Assembly: GCA_022566975.1 (NCBI GenBank) | Contig: JADFHV010000070.1 | Span: forward strand, 1-8,933 | Direction of reading: 5' to 3' | Source: Chloroflexota bacterium | GTDB lineage: Bacteria; Chloroflexota; Dehalococcoidia; SAR202; UBA11138 | Length of the DNA stretch: 8,933 bases | In this document: in pieces, positions 1 through 4,942 of the stretch | Layout of the letters: every line of letters begins with the position of its first letter | Position numbering within the stretch: the first letter of the stretch is position 1 | Program-made: the position numbers and the translations under genes | The notes under the pieces: generated by a model | Seen by the model: the letters and a program-made list of their open reading frames with translations, nothing else | Database searches by the model: none | What the model was told of the DNA's origin: nothing

Positions 1-206
1 GCTAGATCGGGGAAGCGGCGGTAAACCTCTTCCGCAACGGCCAGGCCGATAAGCGCATCGCCCAGGAACTCCAACCTCTCGTTGGACTCGAGAGACGCCT
101 CGGGGTGTTCGTTCAGGTAGGAGCCGTGGGTCAGAGCCAGCCGGAGCAGAGCCTCGTCCCTGAAGGATGCGCTCAGCCTGTCCAGGGCTGGATTGGTCTG
201 GCCCAC
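1..206 (-). CDS. rnc: Ribonuclease III, N-terminal part (cut by left window edge)
   Basis: RNase III cleaves double-stranded RNA and matures rRNA precursors in the cytoplasm. The minus strand encodes 68 complete codons before the window ends. The family signature NERLEFLGDALIG is at residues 42-54, preceded by ALTHGSYLNEHPEASLES, the usual entry to the RNase III domain. D50 corresponds to the catalytic metal-binding Asp of the signature helix (D45 in E. coli). The second acidic site and the C-terminal dsRNA-binding domain lie outside the window. I chose GTG at 206-204 because it gives the usual N-terminal length. The frame stays open further upstream but would then overlap the preceding gene; AGGCGG just upstream is a weak ribosome-binding site. 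The gene starts 10 nt after the stop of the DsbA-like selenoprotein, so the two are probably co-transcribed. Family assignment is very secure; the exact start is not. Confidence 0.93.
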   Translation of the reverse strand, partial: MGQTNPALDRLSASFRDEALLRLALTHGSYLNEHPEASLESNERLEFLGDALIGLAVAEEVYRRFPDL

Positions 207-216
207 CTCGCACCGC

Positions 217-852
217 CTACTTGACTGCACCCTTCGGCCACGGCGGTTGGGGTCGCTTCATCTCGCCCACGAATGGCATGTCGCGCATGAGGGGCACGAA
301 GTGCTCAAAAAAGGCAGCGGACTGTTCCTCAGGGGGAATGAAGCTCTTGAGGTAGACGGAATTGCCGTTGTCGAACAGGAACGTTGGCGTCCCAAATACG
401 CCGTGTTGCTCGACCGCCTCGGTGTGGTCGTCGCGTATCTTTTGGAGCAGCGATGGGTCACTCAGGTCTTCCCGGAAACGGGCGACGTCGAGACCCACCT
501 GCGCCGCGATGTCGGCTATGGGCTCGTCCTCATTCAGTGGAATGCGCTCCTCGGAGCCGTGGCGTGCTGTCAAGAGTGCGAGATGAAACCTCTGGTGGGC
601 TTCCTTGCCCTGGCGTAATGCCGCCTCCCCGGCGACCGCTGCCACCAGCGACCGGGCGTCGTGGTGGTCTGGGAGCTCCCACACCTTCCACTCCGGCCCT
701 TCCTTGCCGTTGACCTGCTCAAGCTGAAAGTTTTTCCAGGTAATGTCCAGAGCGTCGTCGCGTTCGTTCCCGACCCTATCCAGCCACACGGCTGCATTGT
801 AGACGTAGGGTCAAGCGTAATCGGCGTAGATGTCTACCTTGATCGCTTGCAT
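217..852 (-). CDS. DsbA/FrnE-like thioredoxin-fold selenoprotein (in-frame UGA = Sec14)
   Basis: The reading frame runs from ATG (852-850) to TAG (219-217), 212 codons, if the TGA at codon 14 is read as selenocysteine. The N-terminus, MQAIKVDIYADYA-U-PYVYNAAV, matches the beta strand and active-site turn of DSBA-domain (PF01323) proteins, where the family has Cys-Pro-x-Cys; the TGA sits at the first Cys. The cis-Pro loop GTPTFLFD is at residues 154-161, after a helix ending EAVEQHGVF, as in FrnE-type proteins. There is no signal peptide, so it should act in the cytoplasm. Besides residue 14 the protein contains no cysteine, and the usual second active-site Cys is Val17. AAAGGAG lies 8 nt before the ATG, so translation clearly begins upstream of the TGA. 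A two-stem RNA hairpin fitting the bSECIS pattern follows the TGA. The substrate is unknown; a selenol-based reductase or peroxidase-like role is inference. The alternative is a pseudogene or a truncated call starting at GTG 789, which would lose the active site. Confidence 0.85.
772..812 (-). promoter_or_regulatory. Candidate bacterial SECIS element
   Basis: In the mRNA sense, GACCCUA (812-806, starting at the second base of the UGA) pairs perfectly with UAGGGUC (778-772), giving a 7-bp lower stem. Inside it CAGCC (794-790) pairs with GGCUG (785-781), a 5-bp apical stem closing a GUGU tetraloop (789-786). The apical loop begins after 21 nt beyond the UGA and its first base is G. Both points fit the published bSECIS pattern: a stem-loop roughly 16-37 nt downstream with a G at the loop start, recognised by SelB. 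U796, two bases before the apical stem, could be the unpaired U seen in E. coli fdhF. Pairing was found by hand; no folding energy was calculated. Confidence 0.75.
811..813 (-). other. Recoded UGA (selenocysteine codon)
   Basis: This TGA is in frame between GCT (Ala13) and CCC (Pro15). The flanking residues reproduce the DsbA-family active site, with U-P-Y in place of C-P-Y/W. The frame remains open and family-like for 197 codons afterwards. TGA ends the sigma factor gene (5753-5755) and the DUF4392 gene (5778-5776), so genome-wide reassignment does not explain it. Confidence 0.83.
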
Positions 853-860
853 GGTGTTCG

Positions 861-867
861 CTCCTTT
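861..867 (-). promoter_or_regulatory. Ribosome-binding site fixing the selenoprotein start
   Basis: The minus strand reads AAAGGAG, then an 8-nt spacer (CGAACACC), then ATG at 852. This is a strong Shine-Dalgarno match at good spacing. It shows that translation starts 13 codons before the in-frame TGA rather than at the GTG (789) after it. Confidence 0.8.
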
Positions 868-924
868 GGGGTCGCAATATCGGTAGGCCCGGGGACCAGA
901 CCAACACACTGGCCCCTGTTCGTC

Positions 925-953
925 AATATAACAGAACCGGTGTGCCGCGCCAA
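925..953 (-). promoter_or_regulatory. Probable sigma-70-type promoter for the selenoprotein-rnc unit
   Basis: On the minus strand, TTGGCG (953-948) is followed by a 17-nt spacer and TATATT (930-925). Transcription would start near 918, leaving a leader of about 65 nt before the ATG at 852. Box matches are 4/6 and 5/6 with ideal spacing. No experimental support. Confidence 0.5.
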
Positions 954-960
954 CGCGTCA

Positions 961-993
961 TTTTTCGGATAAGTTTTGTCTTTTTCCGAAAAA
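961..993. repeat. Inverted repeat in the divergent intergenic region
   Basis: TTTTTCGGA (961-969) and TCCGAAAAA (985-993) are perfect 9-bp inverted repeats separated by 15 nt. The element lies just upstream of the leftward -35 box (953-948) and before the rightward rsmD leader. A shared operator is possible. The arms are AT-rich in a GC-rich region, so a chance or purely structural origin cannot be excluded. Confidence 0.45.
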
Positions 994-1010
994 GGGTGCT
1001 CCATTTCCCT

Positions 1011-1038
1011 TTCACCGCCTTATCGTGCGTGCTAGCAT
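1011..1038 (+). promoter_or_regulatory. Weak candidate promoter for rsmD-coaD
   Basis: TTCACC (1011-1016), a 16-nt spacer and TAGCAT (1033-1038) form a mediocre sigma-70-like pair upstream of rsmD. TAGCATT occurs again at 1043-1049, making a 10-nt-period direct repeat, so the -10 assignment is ambiguous. A promoter is expected here because the neighbouring gene diverges, but the exact site is a guess. Confidence 0.3.
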
Positions 1039-1107
1039 TCGGTAGCATTTCCGAGCCGGAGCCGGTTGTGGAGCCGTGGAAGACGTCGGAAGGCTCGCGG
1101 TGGCGCG

Positions 1108-1668
1108 ATGAGTGTGCGGATATCCGGAGGAAGGTATCGAGGCCGCCAGATCCGCTCACCCGGGGGCGCCGACCTAAGACCGACCACCGAGCGGGTTCGT
1201 AGCGCTGTCTTCTCTATCGTGGGCCCCGGGACGCTGGAAGGCGCACGGGTCCTGGACCTGTACGCGGGCACCGGGGTGATGGCCATGGAGGCGATCAGCA
1301 GGGGAGCGGTCTGGGCGGACCTGGTTGAAGTCAACGCCAGGCGAGTCCGAGGGATTCGTGAGAACTTGCGGAGTCTTTCGGTGGCGGGACAGGCAACGGT
1401 ATACCGCGGCAGGGCGCTCGATGTACTGGACAGCCTGCCGGGCGGCTATGACCTGGTGTTCGCCGACCCTCCGTACGAGATGCAGGAGTGGGACTCCTTG
1501 ATGGACGGACTGAACCGACCGGGACTGGTCAAGAGCGGCGGCGTCGTGGTCGCCGAGCATCGCCATGGTGTGGCGATGACCGACCGCTATGGCGCTTTCG
1601 AGAGGGTTACTAAGAAAAGGTACGGAGACACGGGCATATCAGTCTATGCGGTGGGTGATGGTGGCTAA
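1108..1668 (+). CDS. rsmD: 16S rRNA (guanine(966)-N(2))-methyltransferase RsmD
   Basis: RsmD transfers a methyl group from S-adenosylmethionine to N2 of G966 in 16S rRNA during 30S assembly in the cytoplasm. The 186-residue product has the characteristic N-terminus MSVRISGGRYRGRQI and LRPTTERVRSAVFSI at residues 23-37. The SAM-binding motif LDLYAGTG is at 49-56, and EAISRGA follows. The catalytic N-methyltransferase motif DPPY is at 120-123. Length is normal for the family. ATG 1108 was chosen because family members begin at this point; the frame is open to TTG 1066, but the extra residues are Arg/Gly-rich and unlike the family. The Shine-Dalgarno is not obvious (GGAAGG lies 14 nt upstream). 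The gene overlaps coaD by 11 nt, a very common pairing in bacteria. Confidence 0.95.
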   Translation: MSVRISGGRYRGRQIRSPGGADLRPTTERVRSAVFSIVGPGTLEGARVLDLYAGTGVMAMEAISRGAVWADLVEVNARRVRGIRENLRSLSVAGQATVYRGRALDVLDSLPGGYDLVFADPPYEMQEWDSLMDGLNRPGLVKSGGVVVAEHRHGVAMTDRYGAFERVTKKRYGDTGISVYAVGDGG

Positions 1669-2140
1669 GGCAATCTATCCCGGCAGCTTCGATCCCGCGC
1701 ATAACGGCCACATCGATGTCGCGACGCGGGCGGCGAAGGTGTTCGACGAGCTGATCGTTGCGGTCTACGACGCCCCGCCCAAGAGCCTGATGTTTACGAC
1801 GGAGGAAAGGGTCGAGCTGCTCAGCGCCTCCATGGCCGGTCTTTCCGGCATCCGGATCCTACCATTCACGGGGTTGGCGCCTGTCTTCGCACGTAACGTC
1901 GGCGCCGAGTTCATAGTGAGGGGACTCAGGGCCGGGTTTGACTTCGAGCAGGAGTTCGAGATGGCGCTCATGTGGCGCAACCTGGCCCCTGATATCGATG
2001 TGGTCTGCATGATGAGCTCTCTGGATTACCAGTTCGTCTATTCCAGCCGTATCAAAGAGGTCGCCTTGCTGGGAGGAAACGTAGATAGCCTGGTGCCGCA
2101 GCCGGTGGCCGCGGCCCTGAGGTCTAGGATCAACCGTTAA
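1658..2140 (+). CDS. coaD: Phosphopantetheine adenylyltransferase (CoaD)
   Basis: CoaD converts 4'-phosphopantetheine and ATP to dephospho-CoA and pyrophosphate, the penultimate step of coenzyme A synthesis. The product is 160 residues, the usual size. The nucleotidyltransferase motif GSFDPAHNGH is at residues 9-18, with the HxGH element as H15-N-G-H18. VRGLRAGFDFEQEFEMA at 87-103 is the family's substrate-binding and oligomer segment, and SSRIKEV at 129-135 replaces the more usual SSSxVKEV. ATG 1658 gives the family N-terminus. ATG 1646 and GTG 1661 are in-frame alternatives. The start lies inside the 3' end of rsmD, so translational coupling is likely, and no strong separate ribosome-binding site is visible. 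Confidence 0.95.
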   Translation: MVAKAIYPGSFDPAHNGHIDVATRAAKVFDELIVAVYDAPPKSLMFTTEERVELLSASMAGLSGIRILPFTGLAPVFARNVGAEFIVRGLRAGFDFEQEFEMALMWRNLAPDIDVVCMMSSLDYQFVYSSRIKEVALLGGNVDSLVPQPVAAALRSRINR

Positions 2141-2168
2141 GCGATGGCGCGCGATTGGGCACAAGAAC

Positions 2169-2175
2169 AAGGAGG
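2169..2175 (+). promoter_or_regulatory. Ribosome-binding site deciding the coiled-coil protein start
   Basis: AAGGAGG is followed by TGCA and ATG (2180). The match to the anti-Shine-Dalgarno is very strong although the spacing is short. It favours ATG 2180 over the in-frame ATG at 2144, which has no comparable site. Confidence 0.7.
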
Positions 2176-2179
2176 TGCA

Positions 2180-2788
2180 ATGGATATTCTGCAGGTCACC
2201 GAAGAGTTGGAGCTGCTGCTCGAGACGGGCATTCGAGTACCGGGGTTCAGGAAGAAGGTGCTGGTCGACACCGACCGGCTGAGTGAGCTGGGCGGCGAGC
2301 TGCGCGCGGCAGTCCCAGCAAACATTCAAGAGGCGCAGGAGATCCTCAAGCAGAAGGAAAGCATAATCAACCAGGCGTACCTTGAGGCCCAGCGCATCAG
2401 AAACGAGGCGGACCAGGAGGCGGATGAGGTCAAGACGGTCGCCCAGCAGGAGCACCACCTGAAGGTGGATGAGACCGAGATCGTCAAGGCGGCGGAGGCC
2501 AAGTCGCAGGAGATCAAGGACGAGGCGATGATGGAGAGCGCCCTGATTCTCCAGGACACTCAGCGACGGGCCTACGAGGTACAGACGGAGGCGGAGGCCA
2601 TTGCCGCTAACCGTCGTGACGGCGCCGATGCCTACGCGCGCGAGGTGCTGTGCAACCTGGAGGAGCAGCTGGCCAATTCGTTGGGCCAGGTCCGAAAGGG
2701 TATAGATGCCTTGAGGGCGGGGGAGGACATCCGAGGGCCGGCGCGGGAGCCGGTCCGAGAGCAAGTCCAAGTCCAGGTCCCGGCCTAG
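2180..2788 (+). CDS. SepIVA/DivIVA-like coiled-coil protein
   Basis: The 202-residue product is highly charged, lacks membrane segments and has a long helical stretch at roughly 45-180, rich in Glu, Ala, Gln and Lys with heptad-like spacing. The N-terminus (residues 1-65) has the pattern EELELLLETGIRVPGF, then a short segment ending LVDTDRLSELGGELRAAVP and EAQEILKQKESIINQA. As I recall it, this layout matches mycobacterial SepIVA (Rv2927c family), a DivIVA-related cytoplasmic septation factor: a short N-terminal helix containing GVP, an 'AIP...AQ.VL..RDS' segment, then long EA-rich repeats. In actinobacteria that gene sits among DUF177, rpmF and rnc, and here it follows coaD with rnc nearby. 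The C-terminal tail (about 183-202) is Pro/Gln/Val-rich. Automated annotation might instead call it a V-type ATPase subunit H-like or hypothetical protein. The coiled coil is seen; the cell-division role is inferred. Confidence 0.7.
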   Translation: MDILQVTEELELLLETGIRVPGFRKKVLVDTDRLSELGGELRAAVPANIQEAQEILKQKESIINQAYLEAQRIRNEADQEADEVKTVAQQEHHLKVDETEIVKAAEAKSQEIKDEAMMESALILQDTQRRAYEVQTEAEAIAANRRDGADAYAREVLCNLEEQLANSLGQVRKGIDALRAGEDIRGPAREPVREQVQVQVPA

Positions 2789-2816
2789 GCTCTCAGGCGC
2801 GACAGGTAGTTCCCTA

Positions 2817-2845
2817 AGAGGGGCGGGGGTTCATCCCGCCCTTCT
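2817..2845 (+). terminator. GC-rich hairpin after the coiled-coil gene
   Basis: AGAGGGGCGGG (2817-2827) pairs with CCCGCCCTTCT (2835-2845) over 11 bp, with one G-U pair and a GGTTCAT loop. It starts 28 nt after the stop at 2788. The bases that follow are CCCTC rather than a T-run, so intrinsic termination would be weak. It may instead be one copy of a dispersed GC-rich intergenic repeat. Confidence 0.5.
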
Positions 2846-3123
2846 CCCTCGACGCCCTTCCGCTTTGACGGCGATACACTACGGCCTCGTATGCCTCGGC
2901 GTCGCGACACCCGGTCGAGGGGCCCACGTCAGGCTCCGGCCCTATCTTGCCAACGGACCACTCTTGGGCATTGGACGTTGAGGTCAGCGGTCCAGCGTGT
3001 TTCGGACGGCACGGCCTAGCTCCTTGGCGCCCACGGCCAGCATCTGCAACAGCCGCCCTGTGATCTCCATGTGTGGTGTCGGTCCTCACGTCGTCTGATC
3101 TGGCGCGACCCTTCCGGCCCCAT
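2846..3123. other. Intergenic stretch without a convincing gene
   Basis: Between the hairpin and the metallohydrolase stop I see no tRNA and no family-like protein. An open minus-strand frame covers most of it, but the translation is Arg/Gly/Ala-rich, resembles nothing known and would run into the hairpin. The only other candidate is the doubtful 28-codon ORF listed separately. The DUF177 and rpmF genes often found near rnc in related orders are not here. Confidence 0.5.
2984..3070 (-). CDS. Possible 28-residue small ORF, unrecognised
   Basis: ATG (3070-3068) opens 28 codons ending in TGA (2986-2984). The peptide begins MEITGRLLQMLAVGAKELG and ends RAVRNTLDR; it could form one amphipathic, net-basic helix. 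It starts 53 nt after the metallohydrolase stop on the same strand. A GAGG lies about 13 nt upstream of the ATG, which is a poor ribosome-binding site. It could be a small protein, the relic of a decayed gene, or chance. Confidence 0.2.
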   Translation of the reverse strand: MEITGRLLQMLAVGAKELGRAVRNTLDR

Positions 3124-4557
3124 CTATCCCATCGCCCTGTAGACCTGCTGTCCCTCCCGAAACAGGTCCTCTATCTCCTTGCGCTGGCCGTCGTTGTAAA
3201 ACCGGCCCTTGGTGCGCACCCACTGCAAAGACTCGTCGATGGCACCGTCAAACCAGGCGGCGGCTGCTCTCTTCTCCGGACCGTCCTGCCCTGTCTCGAC
3301 GTATACGGGGCTGGTGTGTGCGAAGACGGGTTGATAGAAGCTGTCCCTGGCGTCGCTGGACAGCCGGGCCGCGATCCAGCCATTGGAGCCGGCGGCCATA
3401 TCGGCCTCCAGACGGCCGTTCTTGGAGCCTTCCTGAAATGCCTCAGCAGCTACCACCTCACCGTTGAAGAGTAGCTCGATGCGCTTGATCGGGTAGTGGG
3501 ACTGCCAGGTCGCAATGGTCGACAAGCGATCCCCGGGACTCGCCTCGATGCTGCTGCCAGGACCCTTGCCATCTACCGACAGAAACAGGGCGGGCCCGTT
3601 GGTTATGAAGGTCCTTCCGTTCTTGAGCGCGTCGGTCCAGGGTCCATAGTCGAATGGGGAGTTGGTGTAAGCGTAGACCCGGTTGGCCGAGCAGATGAAC
3701 CAGTCGGACCCCGTTGATGCGGGCAGCTTGATCCCAGCGTTGAGCATGCGATAGTAGATGTCGTACTCGGCGTCGTTCCAGTACGGATCGAACAGGTTAA
3801 AGGCGTCCAACTTACCCAGGGCGGCGGCGACCGGCGCCTCCATGCCCTGGCCGTTGTGACACCATATCACCAGCCCGCCCTGGCGGTGGGCGTCGTCGCA
3901 GGCATACGAAAGAGGTGGATAGTCCGGGTCGAAGGCGTCAACCAGCACACCCCTGCTGACCGGGTGGACTGCGTTCCGAATGCTCAGCAGCATGACGTGC
4001 CCGTAGCCCACGCTCCAGGGCTCCCGGTTGTGCCTATTCTCTTCGCCGCACTGCACGTAGTGGTGAGCGGAGGAGAACTCTGTGAGCATGCCGGTCGGGT
4101 ACCTGTTCGTTGCGTACTCCAGGTCCCCTCGCTTGAGGATGCTCACCGCGGTCATCCTCAGGTCTTCGACCCGTGGGTCCAGGCGCAGGCGTTCGTCCGG
4201 GCGCGTCTCGGTCTCGTCGTAGTGAATGTGGGTATTGCCGGGGTGCCAGCCTCGCTCGCCGAGAGTAGACCACCGGCTCATGACGATTTCGGCAGTCACG
4301 GTGCCGTGCGCCGGCATGTCCACGATTCGCTGGGCAGGCACGTACTCCGTTCCACGCTCTACGGTGATCTGCGCCGGTCCCCTAGCCAGGTCCACCTCGA
4401 AGGAGCCGTCCGCGTAGAAAAACGGCACGCCGGGGCCCACCTTCAGGATGGCGTCCCGCGGATGCACGAAGACGCCTGTGGACTCGACCACCTGGACCCG
4501 AGCGGGGATGGCCTCTCCCGTCGTCTCGTCAATGACCGCACCCGCCAGTCTTGCCAA
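3124..4557 (-). CDS. CehA/McbA-family metallohydrolase (PHP-like), substrate unknown
   Basis: The 477-residue product has two parts. Residues 1-95 look like a small carboxypeptidase-regulatory/Ig-like beta domain (AGAVIDETTGEAIPARVQVV and ITVERGTEYVPAQRIV). From about 100 it is a PHP-like metal-dependent hydrolase: GWHPGNTHIHYD at 103-114 supplies H105, H110 and H112; GYGHV contains H187; IWCHNGQG contains H234; TGSDWF contains D285. NRVYAYTN and LKNGRTFITNGP at 311-322 are typical of CehA/McbA proteins. The family is named after carbaryl hydrolase, but most members are uncharacterised and this substrate is unknown. I see no clear signal peptide. The start is TTG (4557-4555), supported by GGGAGG 6 nt upstream; no better ATG fits. 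It diverges from the sigma factor gene across a 385-nt gap. Confidence 0.85.
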   Translation of the reverse strand: MARLAGAVIDETTGEAIPARVQVVESTGVFVHPRDAILKVGPGVPFFYADGSFEVDLARGPAQITVERGTEYVPAQRIVDMPAHGTVTAEIVMSRWSTLGERGWHPGNTHIHYDETETRPDERLRLDPRVEDLRMTAVSILKRGDLEYATNRYPTGMLTEFSSAHHYVQCGEENRHNREPWSVGYGHVMLLSIRNAVHPVSRGVLVDAFDPDYPPLSYACDDAHRQGGLVIWCHNGQGMEAPVAAALGKLDAFNLFDPYWNDAEYDIYYRMLNAGIKLPASTGSDWFICSANRVYAYTNSPFDYGPWTDALKNGRTFITNGPALFLSVDGKGPGSSIEASPGDRLSTIATWQSHYPIKRIELLFNGEVVAAEAFQEGSKNGRLEADMAAGSNGWIAARLSSDARDSFYQPVFAHTSPVYVETGQDGPEKRAAAAWFDGAIDESLQWVRTKGRFYNDGQRKEIEDLFREGQQVYRAMG

Positions 4558-4563
4558 GGGTCG

Positions 4564-4569
4564 CCTCCC
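4564..4569 (-). promoter_or_regulatory. Ribosome-binding site supporting a TTG start
   Basis: The minus strand reads GGGAGG, a 6-nt spacer CGACCC, then TTG at 4557. The strong match at good spacing justifies the rare TTG initiation codon for the metallohydrolase. Confidence 0.65.
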
Positions 4570-4942
4570 GTGATATCAGGGCTGTTTCATCTGCCGAGAG
4601 CGGCCAGCAAACTTCCTGGCACACTGTATGCCGGGTGGCCCGCCACTGTCTACCGACGGGGGCTCCAGAGAAAGATCAGGGCAGATCAGGCATCGATGTC
4701 CCCGGCACCGCATCGCCCATTCCCCTCGTCGTCAGGTCTCGATACCCGGCACATCCGTGTCTCCACCGCTCTTGCGAAGTGCCAGCCCCAGTGAGGCAAC
4801 ACCATGTACACCACAGCCTGATTCCCGTATGGGCTTGGTACTTCCCACGGAGGCGCCCGTATTAAGGTTAGCCCAAGTCGCGCGGGTCCGAGCTGCCGAG
4901 GCGATGGCACCGCCGACACAATGGGGAGGCTGCTCCGCAAAC
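4570..4942. other. Divergent intergenic region between metallohydrolase and sigma factor
   Basis: No gene is convincing here. The sigma factor frame stays open back to 4628, but the extra residues are Pro/Arg/Ser-rich and unlike any sigma N-terminus. Weak promoter-like pairs exist: leftward TAGACA (4652-4647), 16 nt, CATACA (4630-4625); rightward TTGGTA (4835-4840), 19 nt, TATTAA (4860-4865). GATCAGG occurs twice, at 4675-4681 and 4685-4691. No tRNA or recognisable riboswitch was seen. Confidence 0.4.

Noticed and set aside
217..789. DsbA-like gene starting at GTG 789 as a complete 190-residue protein
   Set aside because: It would lack the first beta strand and the active-site turn, and has no ribosome-binding site. 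A strong one precedes ATG 852 in the same frame, separated only by the TGA.
1859..2770. 303-codon minus-strand open frame opposite coaD and the coiled-coil gene
   Set aside because: Leu/Arg-rich shadow frame with no family resemblance; the plus strand carries clear genes over the same stretch.
2814..3089. 91-codon minus-strand ORF in the intergenic region
   Set aside because: It ends inside the GC-rich hairpin, has low-complexity Arg/Gly/Pro composition and no ribosome-binding site or family match.
3856..4794. 312-codon plus-strand open frame opposite the metallohydrolase
   Set aside because: It is the antisense shadow of a well-supported gene, runs through a promoter region and shows no recognisable domain.
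4628..4942. N-terminal extension of the sigma factor
   Set aside because: The frame is open, but the residues are Pro/Ser/Arg-rich without sigma region 1 features. The family begins near ATG 4943 and the divergent gene needs promoter space.
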